Made by a program: the position numbers and the translations under genes
The notes under the pieces: generated by a model
Told to the model about the DNA's origin: nothing
Seen by the model: the letters and a program-made list of their open reading frames with translations, nothing else
Databases searched by the model: none
DNA from: Brachymonas wangyanguii
Lineage (GTDB): Bacteria; Pseudomonadota; Gammaproteobacteria; Burkholderiales; Burkholderiaceae_C
Length of the DNA stretch: 64,000 bases
NCBI RefSeq assembly: GCF_045055315.1
Contig: NZ_CP173677.1
Location: 1,798,001-1,862,000 of the forward strand
Reading direction: 5' to 3'
Part shown: positions 39,622-49,600 of the stretch, in pieces
Position numbering within the stretch: position 1 is the first letter of the stretch
Layout: every line of letters starts with the position of its first letter

Positions 39622-41439
39622 TCAGCCGGCCTTGGCCTGCCGCACGACAAAGCCCTCTTCGGCCGGCTCCAGCAGCCACAGGCCATCGTGGAAGGCTGCC
39701 ACGCTCTGCCGGTGCGCCACCGACAGCAGGCCGCCGCCATTGGAACGCACCATGGCAATCAGCTCGCGGTACAGCAGCTCTTCGGTCGGCGCATCGAGCG
39801 CACTGGTGGCCTCGTCGGCAAACACCCACTTCGGCTGGCGCAGCAGCGCCCGCGCAATCGCCACGCGCTGCTGCTCGCCGCCGGACAGCTTGTGGCCCCA
39901 GTTCTCGCGCTGGTCCAGCTGGTCCGCCAGATGCAGCATGCGCACGATCTCCAGCACGCGGCGGATCTCGGCGTCGGCATAGGCATCTTCCTGCGCCGGA
40001 TAGGCCAGCGCGGCACGCAGGCTGCCATGCGGCAGATACGGGCGCTGCGGCAGGAACATGCTGTGTTCGGGCAGTTGCACGCGGCCAAAGGCCAGCGGCC
40101 AGATGCCGGCAATCGCGCGCAGCAGCGTCGACTTGCCGCTGCCCGACGGCCCCTGCACCAGCACCGTATCACCGGGGTTCAGCTCCAGGCCATCGGCCTG
40201 CACCTGCAGCTTGCCACTCGGCAACAGGCATTGCAGATGCTGCAGCTGCAACTGCTGGCCCGCCACCACATGCTCGCGCGGCGCCGTCGGCTGCACTTCA
40301 GTCGTGACCTGCCAGCTGTCAGCCACGCCGCGATCAAAGGTATTCAGACGCTCGGTGGTGGCGCGCCAGCTGGCCAGCGCCGGGTAGGCATCGACAAACC
40401 AGCTCAGCGAATCCTGCACCTTGCCAAAGGCAGAAGAGATTTGGATCAGGTCGCCCAGCTTGATGGCACCGGCAAAATAACGCGGTGCCGCCACCAGGAA
40501 TGGGAAGATGATCGCCGCCTGCTGGAAGAAGGAGGTGAACCAGACCAGCCGCTTCTGTGCCTTGATCAGGCGCAGGTAGTTGCTCAGCACCGCGCCGAAG
40601 CGGTTGTCCAGCTGCTCCTGCGAAGCCGGCTCGCCGCGGTCCAGCGCAATCGGTTCGCTGTATTCACGCACGCGCACCAGGTTGTAGCGGAAATCGGCCT
40701 CGCGCCATTCCTGCCAGAAGTTCAGCCGGATCAGGATGCGGCCAATGTAGTGCGCAATCACGCTGCCGATGGCGCAGTAGGCAATCGCCACCCACACCAT
40801 ATAGCCCGGCAGCGTCCATTCCTGCCCGCCCAGCGTGAAGCTGAAACTGCCCGACAGCGTCCACAAGATGCCGATGAAGGACACCAGCGTCACCACCGAG
40901 TTCAGCAGGCCCATGGAAATGCCGAGCGAGCTGCCGGTAAAACGGGCAATGTCTTCCTGGATCCGCTGGTCCGGGTTGTCCGATACCGTGGCGCCACCGC
41001 CCTGGCGTGCCAGCTCCAGGTGGTAGTAGCGGTGGTGGCCCAGCCACTTGTCCAGGTAGTTGCGCGTCATCCAGGCGCGCCAACGCAGGTCCAGCAGCTG
41101 CGTGATGTAGAACTTGTACACCGCCAGGATGATGGCGATCACCGCCAGCCAGCTGAAGCGCCCCATCTGGCTCCAGAACACCTCGACGTTCTTGTCCTGC
41201 AAGGCGTTGTAGAACACGTTGTACCACTGGTTGAACAGCACGCTCATGTAGACCGTGCCCAGGTTCAGCGCCACGATCACCGCCAGCATGGCACGCGCCC
41301 GCCATTTTTCCTCGGAATGGAAATACGGCCGGGCCAGTCGCCAGGCATCCTTCAGGAACACGCCCCAGCTGCGGCCCGGGCCGCTCCAGGGATCAGGCAG
41401 CGCCTCTTCGGCTACCTGCGCCGTACGAGCCCCGTTCAT
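39622..41439 (-). CDS. SbmA/BacA-like ABC transporter, fused membrane and ATPase domains
   Basis: A 605-residue half-transporter of the ABC-D/YddA class. The N-terminal 330 residues hold about six helices with SbmA/BacA wording (DLRWRAWMTRNYLDKWLGHHRYYHLEL, NPDQRIQEDIARF). The C-terminal ATPase has Walker A GPSGSGKST, signature LSGGEQQR, Walker B WVFADEATSALD and switch His in SVAHR. Relatives import peptides or cobalamin-like compounds, or affect very-long-chain lipid A fatty acids. The start overlaps the lytic transglycosylase stop by ATGA. Substrate unknown. Confidence 0.92.
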   Translation of the reverse strand: MNGARTAQVAEEALPDPWSGPGRSWGVFLKDAWRLARPYFHSEEKWRARAMLAVIVALNLGTVYMSVLFNQWYNVFYNALQDKNVEVFWSQMGRFSWLAVIAIILAVYKFYITQLLDLRWRAWMTRNYLDKWLGHHRYYHLELARQGGGATVSDNPDQRIQEDIARFTGSSLGISMGLLNSVVTLVSFIGILWTLSGSFSFTLGGQEWTLPGYMVWVAIAYCAIGSVIAHYIGRILIRLNFWQEWREADFRYNLVRVREYSEPIALDRGEPASQEQLDNRFGAVLSNYLRLIKAQKRLVWFTSFFQQAAIIFPFLVAAPRYFAGAIKLGDLIQISSAFGKVQDSLSWFVDAYPALASWRATTERLNTFDRGVADSWQVTTEVQPTAPREHVVAGQQLQLQHLQCLLPSGKLQVQADGLELNPGDTVLVQGPSGSGKSTLLRAIAGIWPLAFGRVQLPEHSMFLPQRPYLPHGSLRAALAYPAQEDAYADAEIRRVLEIVRMLHLADQLDQRENWGHKLSGGEQQRVAIARALLRQPKWVFADEATSALDAPTEELLYRELIAMVRSNGGGLLSVAHRQSVAAFHDGLWLLEPAEEGFVVRQAKAG

Positions 41440-43562
41440 GCGCCACCATCCTCGCTCTCGATCACGCGTACGGTACCGGAAGGCAGCTCACGCGACAGAT
41501 CGCTGGCACCCGGCAGCAGCGGCCCGACCTGGCCCAGGCGGTCACGCAATGACTGCGGCTGTCCCGTCAGCAGGATCGCGTAGTTAGTGCTGTTGGCCAG
41601 CACCTTCTTGATGTAGTCACGCGTCTCGCCAAATGGCACCGACTCGGCCCAGGCCGCGCCTTCCATCACCGGGCCATTGCGCCAGCTGCGCGGGCGGTTC
41701 GGGCCCGCGTTGTAGGCCGCCGTCGCCATCGGGTAGGAGCCCTGGAAGTCATCCAGCACCAGCTTCAGGTAGCCGGTGCCCAGCTGCACATTGGTTTCCA
41801 GGTTGTTGATCATCGACGGCGCATACGGAATGCCGAGCTTGTTGGCGGTCCAGCGCGCCGTTGCCGGCATCACCTGCATCAGGCCCGATGCCCCCACGTG
41901 CGAGCGTGCGTTGGTGGCAAAACGGCTTTCCTGGCGCACCAGACCGTAGACATAGGACGGGTCCAGCCCGATGTTGCGGCTGCGGCGCACCACCACCTCG
42001 CGGAACGGCATCGGGAAACGCTGCTCCATGTTGATCACGCCCTTGGTGCGGTCGCTGGTATTGATGCAGCGATCCCACCACTGCTGCTGGCAGGCCAGTT
42101 CGGCGGCGGCCAGCAGGTCACGGTCGTTCATGCCACCCGGCGTGTGCAGATTGGTGGCGTAGTTCCATTCGCGCGTGGCCTCGCTGGCCAGGCCCATGTT
42201 GCGCGCGTACTGGGCACGCTGCAGGCTCGGATTGGCGCGTGCCTGCGCCAGATCGGCACTGCTGGGGCGTGCCTCGCGCGGACGCGTGATGCGCTCGCCC
42301 AGCGCCTCGGTCGCCAGCATTTCGTAAAAACCCTGGTTGCCGGCGATGCTGCGATACAGCTGCTCGGCCTGGCGATCGGCACCGCGCCCATGCAGGCCAC
42401 CCTGTAGTGCACGTGCCTTCCAGTAGACCCAGACCGGCTGCTCGCGCGTGGCCGGCGTCATCGCGTCAATCGCCTGGCGCACCTGCGGCCAGTAGGCCAT
42501 GCGCAACGCCGAGCGCGCCATCCACTCCAGGTCATCATCGAGCAGATCATGCAGGTCGCGCACCTGGCTGTAATAGTTCATCGACTGGCTGTCAAGATCC
42601 AGCACCGCCTGCTTGCCGATCTCGCCCCAGACCGTGTTGCGCTGCTTCGCGCTCAGGCGGCTGGACCAGCCTTCCTGCATCAGCTGGGCGGCACGTGATG
42701 GCGTGCTGTTGGCCACGCGCAGCAGCGCCAGTACCGCCAGTTCGCTGCCACTGCGCGTACTGCTGTCCAGCGTGGCGAGGAAGCTGGCCGGATTGGCAAA
42801 CAGCGCCGACAGCTGGCTCGCTGCGGCCGGATCGACGATGGCAACCGCACTGCGCGCCGCGGCCTGGCGGTTGTTTTCCGTCGCCAGGCGGGCACGCTGC
42901 CAGATCTCCTCGGCCTTCACGCTGCCATTGGCGTAGAGCTGGCCGGCGGCAAAATTGCAGGCCTCTTCATCGTTGCGCTGCGGGTACCAGTTGTCGCGCA
43001 GCATCTCTGCCGCAGAGCCGGCGCGCTCGGCTCCCGACACCTGCGCATAGCAGCGCACATTGCGATCATCGCGCATGCGGAACGCCGGGTAATAGCGGTT
43101 GAAGGCCTGGAAATCACGGTTCTTGCCCAGCTGCAGCAGCCAGTCATTGCGCAGGCGATCTTCCTGGTAGCTGCCGGCATAGCGCTGCAGGAAGGTATCC
43201 ACCTCATACGGCTGCGCCGTGGGCAGGCGTGCGCTCAGCTCCCAGTAGGCCGCCCAGGGCTCCAGCGGATGACCCATGGCCTGCGGCAGCAGGCTGCCCA
43301 GCGTGGCCGTATCCTTGCGGCGGAAGGCATTCGCCATGCGCTGGATCACGTCATCGCTGGCCACGCCGAGCGATGCCGGTGCCGACGGAATGCGCACCGC
43401 GCGGCCGCTGCCTTCGCGCACGCTGCCGCTGATATCCATGTTCTCATCCTGATACTGCGCCTGCGACGAATGGCCTGTCAGGGCAAGGCCCAGACATGTC
43501 ACAATAAGCCGGAACGGGCGGCGGGCATCGGCTGCGAAAAAAGGGCTTGTTCTGGTTTGCAT
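41436..43562 (-). CDS. slt: Soluble lytic murein transglycosylase (Slt70-like)
   Basis: A 708-residue periplasmic enzyme. It has a Sec-type signal (hydrophobic LIVTCLGLAL, cleavage near SQA-Q), a long superhelical U/L domain, and a C-terminal goose-lysozyme-like catalytic domain. There the catalytic Glu is in GLVRQESRF near residue 545, followed by GASGLMQVMPATARW and AAYNAGPNRPRSWR. It cleaves murein strands with 1,6-anhydro ends. ATG 43562 lies only 9 bases from the divergent cyclo-ligase start and has no clear Shine-Dalgarno. It is cotranscribed with the sbmA-like gene. Confidence 0.93.
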   Translation of the reverse strand: MQTRTSPFFAADARRPFRLIVTCLGLALTGHSSQAQYQDENMDISGSVREGSGRAVRIPSAPASLGVASDDVIQRMANAFRRKDTATLGSLLPQAMGHPLEPWAAYWELSARLPTAQPYEVDTFLQRYAGSYQEDRLRNDWLLQLGKNRDFQAFNRYYPAFRMRDDRNVRCYAQVSGAERAGSAAEMLRDNWYPQRNDEEACNFAAGQLYANGSVKAEEIWQRARLATENNRQAAARSAVAIVDPAAASQLSALFANPASFLATLDSSTRSGSELAVLALLRVANSTPSRAAQLMQEGWSSRLSAKQRNTVWGEIGKQAVLDLDSQSMNYYSQVRDLHDLLDDDLEWMARSALRMAYWPQVRQAIDAMTPATREQPVWVYWKARALQGGLHGRGADRQAEQLYRSIAGNQGFYEMLATEALGERITRPREARPSSADLAQARANPSLQRAQYARNMGLASEATREWNYATNLHTPGGMNDRDLLAAAELACQQQWWDRCINTSDRTKGVINMEQRFPMPFREVVVRRSRNIGLDPSYVYGLVRQESRFATNARSHVGASGLMQVMPATARWTANKLGIPYAPSMINNLETNVQLGTGYLKLVLDDFQGSYPMATAAYNAGPNRPRSWRNGPVMEGAAWAESVPFGETRDYIKKVLANSTNYAILLTGQPQSLRDRLGQVGPLLPGASDLSRELPSGTVRVIESEDGGA

Positions 43563-43571
43563 GAGGCCATT

Positions 43572-44171
<600 letters not shown>

Positions 44172-44174
44172 CAA

Positions 44175-44206
44175 CAAAAAGGGCTTCTGCACACAACAGA
44201 AGCCCT
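44175..44206 (-). terminator. Terminator of the glycine-zipper lipoprotein gene (possibly bidirectional)
   Basis: AGGGCTTCTG and CAGAAGCCCT form a perfect 10-bp stem with a 7-base loop. On the minus strand five to six T follow (A run 44176-44180), matching termination of the leftward gene ending at 44245. On the plus strand it starts 9 bases after the cyclo-ligase stop. Confidence 0.88.
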
Positions 44207-44244
44207 GATACCTTCAGCCGGTCAGACAGACGGCTGAGGCACGA

Positions 44245-44730
44245 TCAACGGTACAGCTGGTCGCCCACCACGCGCACGCGGTCGCCATTGCGCACGCCCG
44301 GATCGACGCTGTAGTCAAAGTTGCGCACGGCACCGTTGTCCTGACGCACGGTCACGCGGTACATCGGCTGGCTGCCCCAGTTGCCGTTGTTGCGGTCAAT
44401 CTGGCGGCCAATCAGCGCACCGCCGATCACGCCGGCCACGCGAGCCACATCCTTGCCACGGCCATCGCCAATCTGGTCACCCGCCAGGCCGCCCAGCAGG
44501 CCACCGATCAGGGTGCCGGCAATGCCGTCACCGCCGGCCTGCGCGCCCTGGGCAAAATAACGCACGTCGGTCACCGTGGCGTACTGCTGCGTGGCGGTGC
44601 TGGTCGTGCCGACACCGGTGTTGCCAAAGCCACCCAGCGGGGTGTTGTAGCCGGTACCACAGGCAGTCAGCGTCAGGGCCGCAGCCGTGATGCCCAGGCC
44701 AATCCAGGTCTTGCGTTGTGTGATCTTCAT
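44245..44730 (-). CDS. Glycine-zipper outer-membrane lipoprotein, SlyB/Pcp-like
   Basis: A 161-residue lipoprotein. Signal peptide with lipobox LTAC (Cys24), a Gly/Thr-rich linker, then a glycine-zipper hairpin (GIAGTLIGGLLGGLAGDQIGD and VAGVIGGALIGRQID, about 68-112). It ends in a small beta domain (YRVTVRQDNGAVRNFDYSVDPGVRNGDRVRVV). This matches the 17-kDa antigen / SlyB / Pcp class linked to envelope stability. It is a single gene with its own terminator. Confidence 0.9.
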   Translation of the reverse strand: MKITQRKTWIGLGITAAALTLTACGTGYNTPLGGFGNTGVGTTSTATQQYATVTDVRYFAQGAQAGGDGIAGTLIGGLLGGLAGDQIGDGRGKDVARVAGVIGGALIGRQIDRNNGNWGSQPMYRVTVRQDNGAVRNFDYSVDPGVRNGDRVRVVGDQLYR

Positions 44731-44845
44731 GGTTCTCTCCTGCTTCTATCAGAATTGCCTGCGCCGGTTGCGACAGGCACGAAGCCATCATCCCATGAAG
44801 CCGCCGCCTTGCAGCGGGAAAGTTGTATGTTCTGGCAGAGGATTG

Positions 44846-45517
44846 TTACCGGGTGCTGCCGGCCTGCACCGCATTCGCCTTGTCGGCACGGCCGGCCTTC
44901 CAGGCACCGTACAGCGCCAGCACGCCCGGCACCAGGATCAGCGCCCAGATGATGATCTGCAGATTCTGATTCACCCACGGAATGTTGCCGAACAGGTAAC
45001 CCGCTGTCACGATCCCGCCCACCCAGATGGTGGCACCCAACAGGTTGTAGAAGGTGAACTTGGCGCGGCTCATCTCGGCCACACCGGCCACGAACGGCAC
45101 AAAGGTGCGGATAAACGGCATAAAACGCGCCAGCACGATGGTGATGCCGCCGTAGCGCTCGTAGAAGTTGTGCGCCTTGTCAAAGGCCTTCTTGTTGAAC
45201 AGGCGTGAATCTTCCCACTGGAACACCTTGGGCCCGAAATAGCGGCCAATGCTGTAGTTACACTGGTCCCCCAGCACGGCGGCAATCCACAGCACCACCA
45301 TGGCAATCCACAGGTCCAGGTGGCCGGTACCGGCCAGCGCGCCCACGATGAACAGCAGCGAATCACCCGGCAGGAAGGGCATGATTACCACGCCGGTCTC
45401 GACAAACACGATCAGGAACAGCAGGCCATAGACCCAGTTGCCGTACTGCTGCACGAACTCGAAGATGTGGCGGTCGATGTGAAGAATGAAGTCGATCAGG
45501 AATCCGATGATTTCCAT
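44846..45517 (-). CDS. DedA family membrane protein
   Basis: A 223-residue inner-membrane protein of the DedA/VTT superfamily, which act as lipid scramblases or transporters, including undecaprenyl-phosphate recycling. Signature parts: ETGVVIMPFLPGDSLLFIVGALA near residue 40 and the amphipathic ARFMPFIRTFVPFVAGVAEMSRAKF near 125, with a GRYFGPKV segment between. About five helices. It is divergent from mutL. Confidence 0.93.
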   Translation of the reverse strand: MEIIGFLIDFILHIDRHIFEFVQQYGNWVYGLLFLIVFVETGVVIMPFLPGDSLLFIVGALAGTGHLDLWIAMVVLWIAAVLGDQCNYSIGRYFGPKVFQWEDSRLFNKKAFDKAHNFYERYGGITIVLARFMPFIRTFVPFVAGVAEMSRAKFTFYNLLGATIWVGGIVTAGYLFGNIPWVNQNLQIIIWALILVPGVLALYGAWKAGRADKANAVQAGSTR

Positions 45518-45615
45518 GCTGGGGTCCGGCTAGATTTGTGGCAATGCAGCATTATCGCAGCATGCCTGCTGTCGGTACAGGCTGGCTACAATGCCCCGAT
45601 ACCCTTCTCTATGCC

Positions 45616-47484
45616 ATGTCTGCTGTCCCCCACCCCACCATCCAGGCCCTGCCCGACGAGCTGATCAGCCAGATCGCCGCCGGCGAGGTCATCGAACGCC
45701 CGGCTGCCGTCGTGCGCGAACTGCTCGACAACGCACTCGATTCCGGCGCGCGCCACATCACCGTGCGCCTGCTGGCTGGCGGCATCCGCCTGATCGCGGT
45801 CGAGGATGACGGTATCGGCATTCCGCCCACGCAGCTGCCGCTGGCGATCCAGCGCCACGCCACCAGCAAGATCCGCAGCCTGCACGATCTGGAAGCGGTC
45901 GAAACCATGGGCTTCCGCGGCGAAGCCCTGGCCGCCATCGGCTCGGTCGCCGAACTCAGCCTGCTCTCGGCCACCGCCGATGCCGAACACGCGCATTTTC
46001 TCGATGGCCGCAGCGGCGAGCTGCGCCCTGCAGCCCGCCAGCGCGGCACCTCGGTCGAGGTGCGCGAGCTGTTCTTCAGCACACCGGCACGCCGCAAGTT
46101 CCTGAAAAGCGAAGCCACCGAACTGGCCCACTGTCTCGATGCCGTGCGCCGCCACGCGTTGGCCCGCCCCGATGTCGCCTTCACGCTCTGGCACGACGGC
46201 AAGCTGGTGGAGCAATGGCGCGCCGCCGATGCCGAACAGCGCATGGCCGATGTGCTAGGCAGCAGCTTCATCGAGCAAAGCCTGGCCGTCGATTACGAGA
46301 TCCAGACGCCGAGCGGCCCGCTGCGCGTACACGGCCGCTGCGGCCTGCCCGACCACGCGCGTTCACGCGCCGACCAGCAATACGCCTACGTCAACGGCCG
46401 CTACGTGCGCGACAAGGTCATCGCCCACGCCGCCCGCAGCGCCTACGAGGACGTGCTGCACGGCCAGCGCCAGCCGGTCTATGTGCTTTATATCAGCATC
46501 GATCCGCTGCGCGTCGACGTCAACGTGCACCCGACCAAAATCGAAGTCCGCTTCCGCGACAGCCGCGAAGTACACCAGGCAGTACGCCAGGGCCTGCAGC
46601 AGGCGCTGGCGCCCTCGCGTGCCGGCCAGACCGATGCCACGGGGGCCGTGCTGTCGCTCACGCCGCCACCCAGCCTGCCGCTGAGCACCAGCGCCCTGCC
46701 CGCCTGGCGCCAGCAGGGCATGCCGCTCAACCCCTACCAGGCCGATGTCCGCCCCGGACAGTTCAGCGGCCAGTTGCAGGAAGGTGTTTCACCCTGGGCC
46801 ATGCTGTCGCCGGCCGATCCCGCTGCGGCCATCCCGCCGGCTGCTGATCCGGCCACCACCACTGACTTCAGTCCGCAGCCGCTGCCCGACACACACGACC
46901 AGTGGCCACTCGGCCGCGCCGTGGCGCAGATCCACGGCGTCTATGTGATTGCCGAAAACGCCTATGGCCTGGTGCTGGTCGACATGCATGCCGCGCACGA
47001 GCGCATCGTCTACGAGCAGCTCAAGCAGCAGCTCGACCAGGCCACACTGCAAAGCCAGCCACTGCTGATCCCGGCCACCTTTGCCGCCACGCCGCAGGAA
47101 ATCGCCGCCGCCCAGGACTACGCCGACGTGCTGGCCCAGCTCGGCCTGGAGGTCTCGCTGCTGGCCGCCCGCACACTGGCCGTCCGCTCGGTGCCCACCC
47201 AGCTGGCTAGCAGCGACCCCGTGGAGTTGGCACGCCAGGTGCTCGATGAACTGGCACGCCACGATGCCAGCACGGTGCTGCAACGCGCCCGCAACGAGAT
47301 CCTGGCCACCATGGCCTGCCACGGTGCCGTGCGCGCCAACCGCCGCCTCACGCTGGACGAAATGAACGCCCTGCTGCGCCAGATGGAAGCCACCGAGCGC
47401 GCCGACCAGTGCAACCACGGCCGACCGACCTGGCGCCAGCTCAGCATGCGCGAACTCGATGCGCTGTTCCTCCGCGGCCGCTGA
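45616..47484 (+). CDS. mutL: DNA mismatch repair protein MutL, with endonuclease motif
   Basis: A 622-residue GHKL ATPase. N-terminal motifs: VVRELLDNALDSGA near residue 35, VEDDGIGI, TMGFRGEALAAIGSVAEL near 97 and RGTSVEVRELFFSTPAR near 140. The C-terminal domain carries DMHAAHERIVYE, which fits the metal-dependent nickase motif seen in Neisseria and Pseudomonas MutL, and CNHGRPTW near the end. It may therefore nick DNA itself without MutH. ATG 45616 is the family start. miaA follows at once. Confidence 0.96.
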   Translation: MSAVPHPTIQALPDELISQIAAGEVIERPAAVVRELLDNALDSGARHITVRLLAGGIRLIAVEDDGIGIPPTQLPLAIQRHATSKIRSLHDLEAVETMGFRGEALAAIGSVAELSLLSATADAEHAHFLDGRSGELRPAARQRGTSVEVRELFFSTPARRKFLKSEATELAHCLDAVRRHALARPDVAFTLWHDGKLVEQWRAADAEQRMADVLGSSFIEQSLAVDYEIQTPSGPLRVHGRCGLPDHARSRADQQYAYVNGRYVRDKVIAHAARSAYEDVLHGQRQPVYVLYISIDPLRVDVNVHPTKIEVRFRDSREVHQAVRQGLQQALAPSRAGQTDATGAVLSLTPPPSLPLSTSALPAWRQQGMPLNPYQADVRPGQFSGQLQEGVSPWAMLSPADPAAAIPPAADPATTTDFSPQPLPDTHDQWPLGRAVAQIHGVYVIAENAYGLVLVDMHAAHERIVYEQLKQQLDQATLQSQPLLIPATFAATPQEIAAAQDYADVLAQLGLEVSLLAARTLAVRSVPTQLASSDPVELARQVLDELARHDASTVLQRARNEILATMACHGAVRANRRLTLDEMNALLRQMEATERADQCNHGRPTWRQLSMRELDALFLRGR

Positions 47485-47486
47485 CC

Positions 47487-48461
47487 ATGACCGATTCCAA
47501 CCCGCCCCGCTATCTGGCGATTGCCGGTCCCACCGCCAGCGGCAAGACCGCTGCCGCACTGGCGCTGGCCGAACATGCCCGCCAGCACTGGCAACTGCCA
47601 ATCGAGATCGTCAGTGTCGATTCCGCCCTGGTCTACCGCCAGATGGACATCGGCACCGCCAAGCCGACGCCGGAAGAACTGGCCGTAGCCCCGCACCACC
47701 TGATCAACCTGATCGATCCCCTGGAGAGCTACAGCGCAGCACGCTTCGTGCAGGACGCCAGCGCCGCCATGCAGGCGATCCAGGCGCGTGGCCACCTGCC
47801 CTTGCTGGTCGGCGGCACCATGCTCTACTTCAAGGCCTTGTTCGAGGGCCTGAACGACATGCCTGCCACCGATCCCGCCATCCGCGCCCAGATCGAACAA
47901 GAAGCGCTGCGCCACGGCTGGCCGGCGCTCCACACTCGCCTGCGCGAGGTCGATCCCGCCACCGCGCAGCGCCTCGCCCCCAACGACAGCCAGCGCATCG
48001 GCCGCGCGCTGGAAGTCTGGCACCAGACCGGCCAGCCCTTGTCGCACTGGCATGCGCAACAAGATAGCCAACTGGGTGGTCATCAGCCACTCGCCCTGCT
48101 AAGCCTGGAGCCATCGGATCGTGCCTGGTTGCACCAGCGCATCGCACAGCGCTTTGACACCATGCTGGCTGCCGGCTTCGAAGCAGAAGTCCGCCAGCTA
48201 CGCCAACGCGGTGATCTGGATGTCTCCTTGCCCTCGATCCGCTGCGTCGGCTACCGCCAGGCCTGGGAAGGCATGGACCAGGGCGAACCAGTCGCCGTCT
48301 GGCGCGACAAGGCGATAGCTGCCACGCGTCAGCTGGCCAAGCGCCAGCTCACCTGGCTGCGCAGCATGCCCTGGCGCCAGACCATTGCCTGCGAGCAAGC
48401 GGATGCGACGCAACAAGTCATTGCGCATGCGGCCAAGGCACTGCAACAAGACAATCCGTAA
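47487..48461 (+). CDS. miaA: tRNA dimethylallyltransferase
   Basis: A 324-residue enzyme that prenylates A37 of tRNAs reading UNN codons. P-loop AGPTASGKT near residue 13, VSVDSALVYRQMDIGTAKP near 44, DPLESYSAARFV near 83 and GGTMLYFKALFEGL near 109. ATG 47487 is 2 bases past the mutL stop, as in many proteobacterial mutL-miaA pairs. It converges with the DUF1178 gene 60 bases away; no strong terminator is seen there. Confidence 0.96.
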   Translation: MTDSNPPRYLAIAGPTASGKTAAALALAEHARQHWQLPIEIVSVDSALVYRQMDIGTAKPTPEELAVAPHHLINLIDPLESYSAARFVQDASAAMQAIQARGHLPLLVGGTMLYFKALFEGLNDMPATDPAIRAQIEQEALRHGWPALHTRLREVDPATAQRLAPNDSQRIGRALEVWHQTGQPLSHWHAQQDSQLGGHQPLALLSLEPSDRAWLHQRIAQRFDTMLAAGFEAEVRQLRQRGDLDVSLPSIRCVGYRQAWEGMDQGEPVAVWRDKAIAATRQLAKRQLTWLRSMPWRQTIACEQADATQQVIAHAAKALQQDNP

Positions 48462-48521
48462 TCCAGCTACGCCTGGATCAGGGGGCGCTGTGGCAACAGA
48501 CCGTCAGCCGGCCTGAAGCGC

Positions 48522-48971
48522 TTACTGCAGCTTGCCCTGCGACGCCTTGGGAATCGGCAGCGACACCACATCGATGCCCTCTTCGCGCAGGGCGTCGGTT
48601 TCTTCCGGGCTGGCCTGGCCACGGATGGGGGCTTCATCGAGCTCGCCGTAATGCATCTTGCGAGCCTGCTCCGGAAAGGCATCGCCCACGTCTTCGGTGT
48701 TCTCGATCACGTGCTGCACCATGCGCTCGTACATGGCTTGCACCACCTGGCGACGCTGACGCTGCTCCTCGCTGACCGGAGCAGGTACTGGCTGCGGCTT
48801 GCCATGGCCCAGGTTGATATGCGGTGCCGACAGCATCTTGTCCACCTGCATGTCGCCGCATTCAGGGCAGGACAGCAGGCCACGCTCTTGCTGCGTCAGG
48901 AAATCCTCTTCCGACGCAAACCAGCCTTCAAAATCATGTCCTGCGCCGCAGCGCAGATTGAATACCTTCAC
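48522..48971 (-). CDS. DUF1178 family protein
   Basis: A 149-residue protein of unknown function. It begins KVFNLRCGAGHDFEGWFAS and has a possible zinc ribbon made by Cys in LRCGAGH and CPECG. The Pro/Arg-rich middle and acidic C-terminus are typical of the family. The start is GTG 48971, which overlaps the NUDIX stop (GTGA) and has AGAAGGA upstream; the ATG frame from 49031 is not conserved. It is the last gene of the extended nuo operon. Confidence 0.88.
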   Translation of the reverse strand: MKVFNLRCGAGHDFEGWFASEEDFLTQQERGLLSCPECGDMQVDKMLSAPHINLGHGKPQPVPAPVSEEQRQRRQVVQAMYERMVQHVIENTEDVGDAFPEQARKMHYGELDEAPIRGQASPEETDALREEGIDVVSLPIPKASQGKLQ

Positions 48972-49591
48972 GTCTGCACGTCCTTCTGCCAGTCCGGCTG
49001 CCAGCTGCCATCCAGCAGCTGCTGCAGCCACAGCATGCAGGTGATGGTCTTGGCATCGGTCAGCAGCCCTTCCCGCATACTCTGCAGCATGTCCTGCGGC
49101 GTGGCAACGACCAGATCCAGCAGTTCACCCTCTTCCAGCTGCTGCTGGTGGTAATCCAGGCCACGTGCAAACCAGATATCGATGTGCTCGTCGGAATAGC
49201 CAATGCAGTTATGCATGGTGCCGGCAAATGCCCATTCACGCGCTACGCAGCCGGTTTCCTCCAGCAGCTCGCGCTGCGCACAACGCAGGCCCGGCTCGCC
49301 GTCATCCAGCTTGCCAGCCGGAAACTCGATCATCACGCGCTCGACAGGATGCCGGTATTGGCGCTCCAGCAGCAGGCGGCCATCGTCCAGCAAGGGCACG
49401 ATGACGACCGCGCCCGGATGCTGCACGAACTCACGCGAGGACAGCTTGCCATTCGGCAGCATGACCTGGTCGCGCACCACTTTCAGGAAGCGCCCTTGCA
49501 CCAGCAGCTCACGCGACTGGGTACGCTCACGCAGGCCTTCGTGCTCGGCCTGCAGATGCTGATGCAGTGTTGGGAATGCGGGAATAGCCAT
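48968..49591 (-). CDS. NUDIX hydrolase, ADP-ribose pyrophosphatase-like
   Basis: A 207-residue NUDIX protein. The Nudix box (GX5EX7REUXEEXGU) is GKLDDGEPGLRCAQRELLEETGC, near residues 93-115, preceded by QYRHPVERVMIEFPAG, the usual ADP-ribose pyrophosphatase wording. It likely cleaves ADP-ribose or NADH-like diphosphates. It lies 9 bases after the DUF2818 gene and overlaps the DUF1178 gene, downstream of nuoN. A link with NAD(H) housekeeping of complex I is inference. Confidence 0.9.
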   Translation of the reverse strand: MAIPAFPTLHQHLQAEHEGLRERTQSRELLVQGRFLKVVRDQVMLPNGKLSSREFVQHPGAVVIVPLLDDGRLLLERQYRHPVERVMIEFPAGKLDDGEPGLRCAQRELLEETGCVAREWAFAGTMHNCIGYSDEHIDIWFARGLDYHQQQLEEGELLDLVVATPQDMLQSMREGLLTDAKTITCMLWLQQLLDGSWQPDWQKDVQT

Positions 49592-49600
49592 GCGCCCTCC

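Noticed and set aside
43200..43571. 6S RNA upstream of the formyl-THF cyclo-ligase gene
   Set aside because: This is the common place for 6S RNA, but here the upstream DNA is the coding sequence of slt on the other strand, with no gap for an RNA gene.
44846..45517. Undecaprenyl-phosphate transporter as a firm call for the DedA gene
   Set aside because: DedA members differ in substrate and the sequence alone does not decide it.
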